Below the pieces are notes generated by a model that was not told the DNA's origin, searched no databases, and worked only from the letters and a program-made list of their open reading frames with translations. The position numbers and the translations under genes were made by a program. Shown here piece by piece: positions 6,940 through 15,191 of a DNA stretch of 15,224 bases; the first letter of the stretch is position 1; each line of letters begins with the position of its first letter. Source of the stretch: Desulfobacterales bacterium (lineage in GTDB: Bacteria > Desulfobacterota > Desulfobacteria > Desulfobacterales > JAFDCJ01); the NCBI GenBank assembly GCA_020345785.1, contig CP070771.1:381922-397145 (forward strand), in the 5' to 3' direction.

Positions 6940-8085
6940 ATGTATGAATTCAAGGTTCCAACCCGAGTCATTTACGGCCGCGATTCCGGCGCGCGAATCG
7001 GCGAGATCGCTGCCGGCCTGCAGCTCAAAAAGGCACTGCTGGTCACCGACAGCGGCGTGGCTAAGTCGGGCGTTGTCGACTGCCTGCTGGCCCCTTTGAA
7101 AGCAGCCGGGGTGACGGCCAGCGTTTTCGATCAGGTGGAATACAATCCAACCATCAAAACCGCTGACAAGGCCTTCAGCCAATACTCCCATGACGGCTGT
7201 GACGGTGTGATCGGGGTCGGCGGCGGCAGTCCCATGGATGTGGGCAAATGCGTAGGTACACTGGCTACCAACGGCGGAAGCGCAGCCGACTACCTGGGGA
7301 TGGACAAAGTCAAGAATCCAGCCGCCCCGGTGATCTGTGTGCCGACAACCGCCGGCACCGCAGCAGAAATCACGGATGTGGCCGTGCTGACGGATCCCGC
7401 CAAGCAACTGAAGATCGGCCTGCGCAGTCCCCACGTTACACCCGCTGTGGCGTTACTGGATCCGATGCTGACCCTTTCCCTGCCGCCGGCACCGACACGT
7501 GATTCCGGACTGGATGCCCTCACCCATGCCATTGAATCCTACATCTGTATCAACGCCTGGCCGGCCACCGACGCCCTGACGCTCAAGGCCATCGAACTGA
7601 TTGGGCGCCATCTTCGCACTGCTGTGCACAACGGCAAAAACATTGATGCCCGCGACGGCATGCTGACGGCCAGTCTGCTGGCCGGACTTGGATTTCATCA
7701 TACAAAGCTGTGTCTGGTGCATGCCATTACCATTCCGCTTGGCGGAGTCTACAACATGCCCCACGGCGTCAGCAACGCCATCGTACTGCCCCACGCCATG
7801 GAGTTCATGTTGCCGGGAGCCATCTCCAAGTACGCGGATATCGCGGTGGCACTGGGAGAAGATGTGTCGGGCTTGTCGGAACGGGTGGCGGCCGAGCAAG
7901 CCGTCGAAGCCGTGAGGCAATTGTGCTGGGATGTGGACCTGCCAAAGGGTCTCTCGGTCTACGGTGCTAAGGAAGAGGATCTGTCCAAGATCGCCGAAGC
8001 CGCCCATCCGCTTTATCTGGTGCAGCTGGCACCGAGGGTGGCCACGGTCAAGGATATCGAAGAGATTTGCAGGAAAGCATTGTAG
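6940..8085 (+). CDS. Iron-type (group III) alcohol dehydrogenase
   Basis: The protein has 381 residues. ATG 6940 is chosen because AAGGAGG (6925-6931) lies 8 bases upstream; GTG 6910 in the same frame has no such site and would add ten non-conserved residues. The N-terminal domain has the dinucleotide loop GVGGGSPMDVGK (about 92-103) and PTTAGTAAE (135-143), typically PTTAGTGSE. The C-terminal helical domain keeps the four metal ligands by alignment with FucO: D192, H196 (DALTHAIE), H261 (LVHA) and H275 (MPHG). The usual second histidine of LVHxxxHPLGG, close to the active site in FucO, is I265 here (HAITIPLGG). The family oxidises alcohols or reduces aldehydes with NAD(P), in the cytosol. 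The real substrate is unknown. Composition is more GC-rich than the genes to the left. It converges with the transporter operon and has no partner on its strand. Confidence 0.9.
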   Translation: MYEFKVPTRVIYGRDSGARIGEIAAGLQLKKALLVTDSGVAKSGVVDCLLAPLKAAGVTASVFDQVEYNPTIKTADKAFSQYSHDGCDGVIGVGGGSPMDVGKCVGTLATNGGSAADYLGMDKVKNPAAPVICVPTTAGTAAEITDVAVLTDPAKQLKIGLRSPHVTPAVALLDPMLTLSLPPAPTRDSGLDALTHAIESYICINAWPATDALTLKAIELIGRHLRTAVHNGKNIDARDGMLTASLLAGLGFHHTKLCLVHAITIPLGGVYNMPHGVSNAIVLPHAMEFMLPGAISKYADIAVALGEDVSGLSERVAAEQAVEAVRQLCWDVDLPKGLSVYGAKEEDLSKIAEAAHPLYLVQLAPRVATVKDIEEICRKAL

Positions 8086-8254
8086 TTCGTTCTGAAGAAC
8101 GCCATTGGATTGTTGCAAGTTTTGCTGCACACCACAAGCCAGGCAAGTGTAGGGGCCGGAATAGCGAAATATTGAATAAGAGGAGCCATCCATTATTGGA
8201 GGCGGTGAGTATACAGCAAGGATGCAGGCGGCAAAGCGCTGAGCGGTTTGGGAA

Positions 8255-9295
8255 TTAGGGTAAATTGACCGGCTGCAGATCGAGTCTGTCGGCAAAATGG
8301 CAGGATACAAAGTGCTCAGCACCCAGATTGCGGTAGGCAGGAGTTTCTTTTGCACAGATTTCCTTACGATACCGGCAGCGCGGATGAAAATAACATCCCT
8401 CCGGCGGAGTGAGCGGGCTCGGAACGTCGCCCTTCAGAATGATTTGCGTCATTTTGTACTCGGGATCCGGAACAGGTACCGCTGAAATGAGAGCTTCGGT
8501 GTAAGGATGTTTGGGATTCGAAAAAAGTGTCCCGGTCTCGGCCAATTCTGCAATTTTACCAAGGTACATGACGGCAACACGGTTGCTGATATGCTTCACC
8601 ACGGAAAGATCGTGCGCGATGAATAAATATGTAAGCCTCAACTGATCTTGGAGATCTTCGAGCAAATTGATCACCTGGGCCTGGATGGATACATCCAGGG
8701 CCGAAACCGGCTCGTCGGCCACCACCAACTGAGGATCAAGGGCCAAGGCGCGGGCAATGCCGATGCGTTGTCTTTGGCCGCCGGAGAATTCGTGGGGATA
8801 GCGTTTCATGTAGTCGGCGTTGAGGCCAACGCGCTCGAGTAACTGCGCAACCCGATCCTCCTTCTCCCTGCCCCTGCAGACGCCGTGAACGACGAGGGGT
8901 TCACCCACAAAGGCACCCACCGTCATTCGCGGGTCAAGGGATGAGTAGGGATCCTGAAAGATGATTTGCATGTCACGGCGCAGCTTCTTCATTTCCTTGA
9001 AGGAGGCCTTGCGGATATCAATCGGTCGGTACTTATCGGTTTTTCCCGCAAGTCTCCTGCTATTGAAAGTTATTTCCCCCGCCGTGGGTTCGATCAATCT
9101 CAGGATAGATCGAGCCGCCGTAGTTTTCCCGCAGCCGCTTTCTCCGACCAGTCCGAGGGTCTCTCCCTCGTGGATATGCAGGTCGATGTCATCCACGGCT
9201 TTTACCTGCCCCTTAACACGCCCCAATATGCCGGCATGAACCGGAAAATACGTTTTCAAACCCTTGACTTCCAGCAGTCGATCCGTTCTCCCCAT
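8255..9295 (-). CDS. Peptide/nickel-type ABC transporter ATPase, DppF/OppF-like
   Basis: The protein has 346 residues from ATG 9295 (reading [12 protein letters not shown]), chosen because GAGGGG lies 8 bases upstream. ATG 9301 is too close to that site. ATG 9319, overlapping the previous stop as ATGACTGA, is a possible coupled start. Motifs are Walker [10 protein letters not shown] (51-59), Q114 in IIFQDP, signature SGGQRQ (171-176), Walker B LVVADE (190-195) and switch H228. The C-terminal oligopeptide/HPY region contains [15 protein letters not shown]. It pairs with the upstream DppD-like ATPase to power the importer on the inner face of the membrane. It is the last gene of the operon. The 169-base convergent gap to the alcohol dehydrogenase has no good terminator. 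Confidence 0.92.
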   Translation of the reverse strand: MGRTDRLLEVKGLKTYFPVHAGILGRVKGQVKAVDDIDLHIHEGETLGLVGESGCGKTTAARSILRLIEPTAGEITFNSRRLAGKTDKYRPIDIRKASFKEMKKLRRDMQIIFQDPYSSLDPRMTVGAFVGEPLVVHGVCRGREKEDRVAQLLERVGLNADYMKRYPHEFSGGQRQRIGIARALALDPQLVVADEPVSALDVSIQAQVINLLEDLQDQLRLTYLFIAHDLSVVKHISNRVAVMYLGKIAELAETGTLFSNPKHPYTEALISAVPVPDPEYKMTQIILKGDVPSPLTPPEGCYFHPRCRYRKEICAKETPAYRNLGAEHFVSCHFADRLDLQPVNLP

Positions 9296-9311
9296 CCCCA
9301 TGTCCCCTCTT

Positions 9312-10298
9312 TCAGTCATTGTAAAGCCAGCATGCCACGAAATGCCCCTCCTGCAAGGCACCCAGCAGAGGGACTCTCTTTTTGCACACTTTTTTAGCCT
9401 CCGAACATCTCGGCTCAAACCCGCAGCCTGCAGGAATATCATACAAGTCGGGTACCACGCCCTTGATGGGTATGAGACGCTGCTTGCGGGTGGTCGCCAT
9501 GGAAGGAATCGATCTCATGAGCCCCTTTGTATAGGGATGCAGCGGATCGCGAAAAATTTGTCGCACGCTGCCGCTTTCCACCACCTTCCCCATATACATC
9601 ACCATGACGTCATCTGCCATGTGTGCGATAACACCCAAATCGTGGGTAATAAACATGATGGCGGTATCAAACTGACTGCGCAGCTCGTTCATCAGCGCCA
9701 GGACCTGCGCCTGAATGGTGACATCCAGAGCGGTGGTGGGTTCGTCTGCGATAAGCAGCAACGGATTGCAGGAAAGAGCCATGGCGATCATGATCCGCTG
9801 CCGCATTCCGCCCGATAATTGATGCGGATATTCCTTGATCCGCTCTCTCGGCGACGGGATTCCCACGGCCGCCAGCATTTCCATGGCCTTGTCACGCGCA
9901 TTCCTTTTGGACAGGCGTTGATGCAGCATGACGGCCTCCATGATCTGGTTTCCGATGGTGTAAACCGGATTTAAGGATGTCATCGGTTCCTGGAAGATCA
10001 TGGCAATTTCATTGCCGCGGATGGAGCGGATTTCCGGTCCGGATGGATCCAGTTTAAGAAGATCGACGATTTCCTTTTCCCGGTGAAAGCATATTTGGCC
10101 GGCCTCGATTCGTCCCGGCGGAGATTGAATAAGCCGCATGATCGACAGGGCAGTCACCGATTTCCCGCATCCGCTTTCCCCGACGATCCCGATGGTTTTG
10201 TCGGGCTCGATGTTGAAACTCACATCGTCTACCGCGACGATGACACCATCATCCATATGAAAACTGGTTGTAAGATTCTTAACCTCAATCAGTGGCAC
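9312..10298 (-). CDS. Peptide/nickel-type ABC transporter ATPase, DppD/OppD-like
   Basis: The protein has 328 residues from GTG 10298-10296, with GAGGAGT (10313-10307) 8 bases upstream. Walker A is GESGCGKS (40-47), Q-loop Q103 (IFQEP), signature LSGGMRQ (161-167), Walker B LLIADE (181-186) and switch H219 (ITHD). The C-terminal extension typical of oligopeptide transporter ATPases contains [15 protein letters not shown]. It would form a heterodimer with the DppF-like protein. The start lies 268 bases after the preceding permease, an unusually large gap within such an operon, while the next ATPase gene follows or overlaps at once. Confidence 0.92.
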   Translation of the reverse strand: MPLIEVKNLTTSFHMDDGVIVAVDDVSFNIEPDKTIGIVGESGCGKSVTALSIMRLIQSPPGRIEAGQICFHREKEIVDLLKLDPSGPEIRSIRGNEIAMIFQEPMTSLNPVYTIGNQIMEAVMLHQRLSKRNARDKAMEMLAAVGIPSPRERIKEYPHQLSGGMRQRIMIAMALSCNPLLLIADEPTTALDVTIQAQVLALMNELRSQFDTAIMFITHDLGVIAHMADDVMVMYMGKVVESGSVRQIFRDPLHPYTKGLMRSIPSMATTRKQRLIPIKGVVPDLYDIPAGCGFEPRCSEAKKVCKKRVPLLGALQEGHFVACWLYND

Positions 10299-10566
10299 CT
10301 TGCTTCACTCCTCGGCGTGTGTGCGCTGAAACGCCTGACCGGTCGAATTCCTCTTTCTATACATCCCGGAATTTACTATCAAGCCCCTTGTTTTTTTTCG
10401 TCTCTATCCTGCAATTGCCGAATTCTCGGTCCAGCCCCGAGGGAGCGTCATCAGTCTGCCGAACGGGCCATGCCGGAGGATGAAAAGCGCGGATAATTTT
10501 TACGACCGCATAATTTGGGTGCAATCCAACCGATATACGCCCTCGAATTCTCAAGCATCGTCGTTT
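10299..10566 (-). other. 268-base gap inside the transporter operon
   Basis: Between the second permease and the first ATPase no reading frame has a ribosome site and sensible composition. The minus frames at 10357-10554 and 10451-10675 are low-quality, and the second overlaps the permease. The interval could hold a lost small gene, a secondary promoter or an mRNA processing site. No terminator with a U-run is visible. The end next to the ATPase carries its Shine-Dalgarno sequence. Confidence 0.45.
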
Positions 10567-11421
10567 TCACCGTGCATAGAGCTTCGGGTCGATGATATCC
10601 CGCAATCCATCGCCGAGGAGGTTGAATCCTAAAACGATGACGAGGATCGCCAGCCCGGCGAATACGGAAATCCATGGCGCCGGGGCCAGATAGTCAACAC
10701 CCACCCGCACCATGTTGCCCAGGGTGGGCGTCGGGGGCGGGACACCGACCCCCAAAAAGCTTAGACTCGCCTCCAGGCGGATGGCGGTTCCCAGCCATAA
10801 AGTTCCGACGACCAGGATTTCTCCGAAAATATTCGGCAGGATATGCCGCACGATGGTCCGGAAGTGGCCGGCCCCGATGGCTTTGGTGGAAGTGATGAAA
10901 TCCATTTCCTTTAGGGCCAGTGTGGGGGCGTGCCCCAATCGAGCGAAACGCGGCACCATAAGTATGGTAATGGCTAGAATGACGTTCTGAATTCCCGGCC
11001 CCAAGACAATCATCACCATGACCCCGAATACCTCGTCGGGGAACGACATCAGAATATCCTGGAGCCGCATCAGCAGGACCTCCATTTTGCCACCAAAATA
11101 TCCGGCCACCATCCCCATGATCGTACCGAGAATCAGGGCCAGCCCGATGGAAGTTATCCCCACGAAGAGAGATATTCTTGTTCCGTAGAGGATTCGGGTA
11201 AACACATCCCTCCCGTAAAGGTCGGTGCCTAAGAGATTGCTGGGCTCCGGAGGAGTCAACCGGTAGTAGACATTTTGCTTCAAGGGATCATGGGGGGATA
11301 TCATCGGGGCGGTTATCGCCAACAGTATCATGAATGTTGATATGATGGCCCCGAACAAGGAGGTTTTGTTTCTGAGGAAGGTCTTTACGATCTTCTGCCA
11401 TTGGCTCTGTCGTTTCATCAT
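10567..11421 (-). CDS. Peptide/nickel-type ABC transporter permease, DppC/OppC-like
   Basis: The protein has 284 residues. Two adjacent ATG codons (11421 and 11418) follow AAGGAGT (11428-11422), and the second is better spaced. The first helix lies at about 20-42, followed by the periplasmic stretch with NLLGTDLYGRDVFTRILYG, the hallmark of the DppC subfamily. About five more helices follow. The cytoplasmic EAA-type loop is STKAIGAGHFRTIVRHILPN (about 181-200), which docks on the ATPases. It ends DGLRDIIDPKLYAR, normal for the family. It starts 18 bases after the first permease. The two permeases together make the translocation channel in the cytoplasmic membrane. Confidence 0.93.
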   Translation of the reverse strand: MMKRQSQWQKIVKTFLRNKTSLFGAIISTFMILLAITAPMISPHDPLKQNVYYRLTPPEPSNLLGTDLYGRDVFTRILYGTRISLFVGITSIGLALILGTIMGMVAGYFGGKMEVLLMRLQDILMSFPDEVFGVMVMIVLGPGIQNVILAITILMVPRFARLGHAPTLALKEMDFITSTKAIGAGHFRTIVRHILPNIFGEILVVGTLWLGTAIRLEASLSFLGVGVPPPTPTLGNMVRVGVDYLAPAPWISVFAGLAILVIVLGFNLLGDGLRDIIDPKLYAR

Positions 11422-11439
11422 ACTCCTTCGCGCAAAATC

Positions 11440-12381
11440 TCACTTATACCGGACTCTCGGATCGACAAGACCATAAATCAAGTCTGTCAAAAGGTTGATG
11501 ATAACCACTATCCCCGCAAAAGTAGTCATCACGGCCTGAAGCGTCGTATAATCCCTTTGTTTGAGAGCGCCGATCATCATCCTTCCCAACCCGGGGCGCG
11601 AAAAGACGATTTCAACCATAACCGATCCGCCGGTCAGGACAATCGCATAGACCCCCAGCAGCGCAGTAATCGACAAGAGGGCATTTCTTAGCAGATGTTT
11701 ATAGATGACTTTCCGTTCGGACAGCCCCTTCGCCCGAGCAGTACGCACATAGTCCTCGTTGAGTGAATTCAGGACCGAGGACCGGGCAACTCGGGTCACA
11801 TAGGCCGTCATGATCAGCCCCAGCGTCATTCCGGGAAGAACGAGATGATACAGGTTGTCGCCGAGGTCCCCGAGATCGCCGCCTCCGACGACGGGAAAAA
11901 GAGGCAGTTTTATCGAAAAAACGAGCATCAATAAAATACCCAGATAAAATCCGGGTATTGAAAGACCTGCGAGGGAAAAGGTTCTTCCGATGTAATCCAT
12001 CGAGGTGTTTCGCTTGAGTGCGCTGTATACACCCAGGGGAATTCCGAAAAACGTACCGAATATGATTCCTGCGAGGCTCAGCTCCAGGGTATAGGGGAGC
12101 GCTCTCATTAGATCACCTGAAATCGGTCTGCCGTTGAGCATCGATTTCCCGAAATCCAACCTGAATAAACCGACGAGTGCATCGATGTATTGGACTGCCA
12201 TCGGTTTGTCCAGTCCCATTTCCTTTCGCAGAGCCGCTACCGACTCTTTCGATGCATAGTCACCCAGTCTGACTTCCGCCGGGTCACCCGGCGCAATGCG
12301 AACCAGCACGAAAGTAATGGTGAGAACGATAAAAAGCGTGGGGATCGCAATGAGAATTCTTCTCACTGTATAGGAAAACAT
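11440..12381 (-). CDS. Peptide/nickel-type ABC transporter permease, DppB/OppB-like
   Basis: The protein has 313 residues from ATG 12381-12379, with AGAGGA about 6 bases upstream. The N-terminus MFSYTVRRILIAIPTLFIV and the following APGDPA are typical of DppB. About six membrane helices are visible. The EAA loop DYVRTARAKGLSERKVIYKH carries the conserved glycine and contacts an ATPase. The ending DLIYGLVDPRVRYK is the usual one for the family. It follows the binding-protein gene after 69 bases with no terminator, and the next permease follows after 18 bases, so the genes are co-transcribed. Confidence 0.93.
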   Translation of the reverse strand: MFSYTVRRILIAIPTLFIVLTITFVLVRIAPGDPAEVRLGDYASKESVAALRKEMGLDKPMAVQYIDALVGLFRLDFGKSMLNGRPISGDLMRALPYTLELSLAGIIFGTFFGIPLGVYSALKRNTSMDYIGRTFSLAGLSIPGFYLGILLMLVFSIKLPLFPVVGGGDLGDLGDNLYHLVLPGMTLGLIMTAYVTRVARSSVLNSLNEDYVRTARAKGLSERKVIYKHLLRNALLSITALLGVYAIVLTGGSVMVEIVFSRPGLGRMMIGALKQRDYTTLQAVMTTFAGIVVIINLLTDLIYGLVDPRVRYK

Positions 12382-12450
12382 CCGGTCCTCTTTTCGACGA
12401 AAGGCGGAAGACGCAGTGGCCGCGTCTCCCGCCGATCTCGATTTCGATGA

Positions 12451-14088
12451 TTATTTGAAATAGCCAAGTTCGTTGATCACCGGCGCATTGAAGATAACGG
12501 TATCAAGGGTATAGCCCCACTCGAATTTATCGGTTCGTGCAAATGTCCACTGTTTCACGAATAGGGGATACGAGGAACACCAGTCGAGCAGTTTCAGCAC
12601 CGCCGATTTCCATGTTGCGTTCTGGCGTGCGCTATCCAGCTCGTCCCGGGCAGTCTCTATTAAATTGTCGATGCTGTCGATCTTGCCGTCTCCGTCCGCA
12701 TCGACGGCCCCGACATGGGAAAAGTTGGTGATGGGTGCCTTTCCCGATTTTACGATGGAGCTCGAATGCTGAAAATGCGTGAGACGGACATCGCTCGTCG
12801 GCCGAATGCAATTATAGAGCACCAGTGAGCACGTATCGGCCCTGATCCGATTGTGCCATGTTGTGTGGTCGATCATCTTGAACTTGGCATTGATCCCTGC
12901 TTCCCGGAGTTGTGCCTGAATATTCTGCATGGGAACCATATACTCTCCCCGCTCCGTCTGAAAGAATTCGAGGGTAATGCCGTCGGGATAACCGGCTTCT
13001 TTCAGGAGTTCCTTGGAACGCTCCTTGTCGCATTCGTAGATATAGTCCTTGCCGTCCCTTTCGCCGTATTTCTTTAGCTCTTCCTTCGACATCCAACCGC
13101 CCTGAGGTCTCTGGGTATGGCTATAAGCGGGGGTTCCGATGGTCCCCCCGATGGATGCGGCCACTTCATCGCGGCAGAGCGCATAGGCGATTGCCCGGCG
13201 AACCCGGATATCGTTCAAGGGCGGCATCGTCATATTGAAATGAAGGACACCTTCTTCCCCGGGACCGAATATATCGACCACCACCCGGGGTAATGCCTTC
13301 ATTTCATCGACCCACGGCTGAGAAGGCGGCCCCTCGATCACATCCAGTTCGCCGCTTTGCAGACCGAATTTTCTGCTGCTTAGGTCGGGCATGTAATAAA
13401 CCTCAATGCCGTCCAATTTTGGTTTTCCCCTGTAAAATTTGTCGTTTGCGACCGCGATGACCTTTTCTTTGGGAAGATATTTCTGAAATATGAAGGGACC
13501 GGTTCCCACCGGATGTTTTCTGAAACCCTCACCGAGTTCTTCGGCGGGTTTTTTGGGAATGAGAAATCCGGCGGAATAGTCGGCAAACTTCGGCAGGAAG
13601 AGGCTTTCAGACATCGGCTTGTCCAAGGTAACCTTAAACACATATGGACCATCCATTTCGAAGGTCATTCCCACGTACTCGGCAGCGCGGGATGAACGGG
13701 CGGGATTGGCGGCCGATTGGAAGGAATAGACGACGTCCTCCGCGGTCAATTCGTAGCCGGGATTCCCGTTCCAGGGATGGACCATTACGCCTTTTCTCAG
13801 GTTGAAGGTCCAGGTTCGTCCATCGGCGGACTTTTCCCATTTTTCGGCCACATCGGGTAAAAATTGAGAAATATCGCCGGGTTTATAGCGGACCAGACCG
13901 CTGAAAAATAGCTGGACGGTTCCCCGATCCTGCGTCGCCTGCGCGAAATGCGGATGCAGATCGATCAGGTCGGCGGCATCGAAGGCAATTCGAAGGGTGT
14001 TATCGGCAGCGACGGCAGTGGGAGCGCTCGACAAGAAAAAGATACCGGATAAAAGAAAAAACGTGCACATTATCCTTAATTTATTCAT
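12451..14088 (-). CDS. Peptide/nickel-type ABC transporter substrate-binding protein (SBP_bac_5 family)
   Basis: The protein has 545 residues. The start is ATG 14088-14086, with GGAGG 7 bases upstream and a signal peptide immediately after (MNKLRIMCTFFLLSGIFF, cleavage probably near AVA-AD at about 28). A longer in-frame version from TTG 14160, itself preceded by AAAGGAGGTG, would put 24 residues before the signal peptide and is less likely. Family hallmarks are PDVAEKWEKSADGRTWTFNL, the GTGPF motif and VRRAIAYALCRDEVA. The mature protein binds a peptide or similar solute in the periplasm and feeds it to the permeases. An EF-hand-like loop DADGDGKIDSID (463-474) sits where relatives usually have a short N-P-E/D-hD turn before LIE.AR. 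It is the first gene of the operon. The substrate is unknown. Confidence 0.92.
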   Translation of the reverse strand: MNKLRIMCTFFLLSGIFFLSSAPTAVAADNTLRIAFDAADLIDLHPHFAQATQDRGTVQLFFSGLVRYKPGDISQFLPDVAEKWEKSADGRTWTFNLRKGVMVHPWNGNPGYELTAEDVVYSFQSAANPARSSRAAEYVGMTFEMDGPYVFKVTLDKPMSESLFLPKFADYSAGFLIPKKPAEELGEGFRKHPVGTGPFIFQKYLPKEKVIAVANDKFYRGKPKLDGIEVYYMPDLSSRKFGLQSGELDVIEGPPSQPWVDEMKALPRVVVDIFGPGEEGVLHFNMTMPPLNDIRVRRAIAYALCRDEVAASIGGTIGTPAYSHTQRPQGGWMSKEELKKYGERDGKDYIYECDKERSKELLKEAGYPDGITLEFFQTERGEYMVPMQNIQAQLREAGINAKFKMIDHTTWHNRIRADTCSLVLYNCIRPTSDVRLTHFQHSSSIVKSGKAPITNFSHVGAVDADGDGKIDSIDNLIETARDELDSARQNATWKSAVLKLLDWCSSYPLFVKQWTFARTDKFEWGYTLDTVIFNAPVINELGYFK

Positions 14089-14098
14089 TTTTGTTCCT

Positions 14099-14122
14099 CC
14101 TTTTTTGAAGGTTGAAAAAAGG
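14099..14122 (-). promoter_or_regulatory. Hairpin overlapping the binding-protein ribosome site
   Basis: On the minus strand CCTTTTTT (14122-14115) can pair perfectly with AAAAAAGG (14106-14099) across an 8-base loop. The second arm runs straight into GGAGG of the Shine-Dalgarno sequence, so pairing would partly mask it. Upstream, another strong ribosome-like site AAAGGAGGTG at about 14173-14164 precedes TTG 14160. The pairing is seen in the sequence; regulation by it is inferred. Confidence 0.35.
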
Positions 14123-14183
14123 TGGATAAACTCCATGCCAAAGTAATGAAATTCTACCAAACACCTCCTTTCCTTGACCGAAC

Positions 14184-14407
14184 AGCCGGCCTTCCGATGA
14201 AGGCGGGCTCAATTCGACGGCACATCCCGGCGGGATGATGAAAATCAAACCTCGGGATGCCCAATCGTTTCTCCTTTCCCCGGGCGGGCGCCGTACTTTT
14301 TATGCAGCGCAAAGGTGAGGTTGAACGATCGCCAATTTTTCGGGAAATCCCGAGCCTGATTCGATTGGAGAATATCGCCTCTTAACCCGGCAAGTTTTAT
14401 GCCGGGT
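14184..14407 (-). promoter_or_regulatory. Dyad-rich leader of the transporter operon
   Basis: Four dyads lie between the promoter and the first gene. ACCCGGCA/TGCCGGGT (14385-14407) has an 8-base perfect stem and a 7-base loop. TCGGGAAATCCCGA is at 14340-14353, and CATCCCGGCGGGATG at 14223-14237. AGCC-G-GCCTTC/GAAGGC-G-GGCT (14184-14209) has ten pairs with one G-G mismatch and a 4-base loop. None is followed by a U-run, so none is a plain terminator. They may be operators for a regulator or parts of a structured mRNA leader. I match them to no known riboswitch class. Confidence 0.4.
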
Positions 14408-14440
14408 CCGGGGAAGACTTTGCTTTATCCTAGCTTACAA

Positions 14441-14469
14441 CTTATGAAATTGTCGGCCAGCCTTGTCAA
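14441..14469 (-). promoter_or_regulatory. Sigma-70-type promoter of the transporter operon
   Basis: On the minus strand a perfect -35 TTGACA (14469-14464) is followed by 17 bases and a -10 CATAAG (14446-14441), four of six matches to consensus. Transcription would start near 14434 and give a leader of about 345 bases before the binding-protein gene. The neighbourhood is AT-rich to the right, as expected upstream of a promoter. Confidence 0.5.
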
Positions 14470-14679
14470 GAAATTTTCTTTGATCATCTTTTTGCGAGAC
14501 TGAGCAATTTTGGGACAATGACTTAAAACATGGCTTTATTAGTATTTTTATAGTGCTTTTAAAACTTTTTTCTATTATGATTTCAATATATAATATGTAC
14601 TTTAGACTTGTCACAAATAAATTCTTTTATAATTTGGGGCAAAAAAAATTTATGCACAAAAAAAACAAGGGAGCCAGAC

Positions 14680-14790
14680 ATGCCAAGAGCTCAGCGGATG
14701 ATCATTGATGATCAAAGCACCGTTTATCACGCCTGGGATGTGGAAACCAATCACCAGTCTGCGCCTCGATTTAACCCCTTCTTACCATGA
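14680..14790 (+). pseudogene. N-terminal remnant of a REP-associated/IS200-like (Y1) transposase
   Basis: ATG 14680 has AAGGGAG about 6 bases upstream and reads MPRAQRMIIDDQSTVYH before a sequence that no longer looks like the family, stopping at 14788-14790 after 36 residues. The opening MPRAxR.I...yH is characteristic of RAYT/Y1_Tnp transposases, which normally have about 150-330 residues with an HUH motif and a catalytic tyrosine. Neither is present here. The break after YH suggests a deletion or rearrangement. It sits 350 bases from a second mobile-gene relic (GIY-YIG). The call rests on about 17 residues. Confidence 0.5.
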
Positions 14791-14883
14791 TATAAATTTA
14801 TAGATTCCCCCCTACATTTTGCTTTTCCAGTGTCCTGATGTCTCGAACTGCCTTGGGCCGGCTTTCCCTTGGGCGATGTTGAA

Positions 14884-14932
14884 ACCCCAGTTAAATTCGC
14901 TTCGCTATTATTAATCATAAATTTAACGGGGT
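14884..14932. repeat. Inverted repeat ACCCCAGTTAAATT / AATTTAACGGGGT
   Basis: The arms 14884-14897 and 14920-14932 pair over 13 positions with one unpaired A. The 22-base centre includes CGCTTCGC. There is no T-run next to it. It lies 100 bases upstream of the GIY-YIG remnant and could be an end or regulatory dyad of that lost element. Confidence 0.55.
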
Positions 14933-15031
14933 AAAAGGGTTTTATAATGGATCTAATCCGGCGGTATGCGGCGTTGTATTTGGTTGAAATTTTCGGATTT
15001 TGCTCTAAACAGTTAAATATCTTGAAGAAGA

Positions 15032-15121
15032 ATGTATTACACTTATGTCCTGCAGAGTGAATTAGACAATCAGTTTTATGTCGGATACAGCAAGGATCTA
15101 AAGCTAAGATTTGAGAATTAA
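15032..15121 (+). pseudogene. N-terminal remnant of a GIY-YIG endonuclease-domain protein (UPF0213-like)
   Basis: ATG 15032, with GAAGAAG just upstream, reads MYYTYVLQSELDNQFYVGYS then KDLKLRFEN and stops at TAA 15119-15121 after 29 codons. The YTYVLQS...FYVGYSKDLKLRF pattern is the first third of the small single-domain GIY-YIG family, normally 80-100 residues. The G-Y-Y...Y-V/I-G tyrosines are present; the catalytic arginine/glutamate helices that follow in intact members are gone. Seventy bases on is a tRNA-Phe 3' repeat (copy C), so the gene was probably cut at that junction. Confidence 0.75.
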
Positions 15122-15153
15122 TAGCGATGCGTCTGCATGTGAGGTCAAAAATG

Positions 15154-15187
15154 AAAAAAGGATATCGAACTTCGCCTGATATCCTTT
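15154..15187 (-). terminator. Rho-independent terminator behind tRNA-Phe remnant C
   Basis: Arms 15157-15166 (AAAGGATATC) and 15178-15187 (GATATCCTTT) pair perfectly over 10 bases with an 11-base loop. On the minus strand the stem is followed by a run of T (15159-15154 including stem bases). It begins 4 bases after the CCA end of copy C, the same layout as at copy B but with an unrelated stem sequence. Confidence 0.75.
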
Positions 15188-15191
15188 AATT

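Noticed and set aside
8088..8101. Hairpin CGTTC-TGAA-GAACG just after the alcohol dehydrogenase stop
   Set aside because: Stem of only five pairs and no T-run, so it is not supportable as a terminator.
7453..8355. Long open frame (300 codons) on the strand opposite the alcohol dehydrogenase
   Set aside because: It is antisense to a clearly conserved enzyme, has composition typical of a reversed GC-rich gene, and has no ribosome site. The same applies to the minus frame at 6907-7434.
14608..14633. Promoter-like TTGTCA and TATAAT before the transposase remnant
   Set aside because: The spacer is only 14 bases, too short for a normal sigma-70 promoter.
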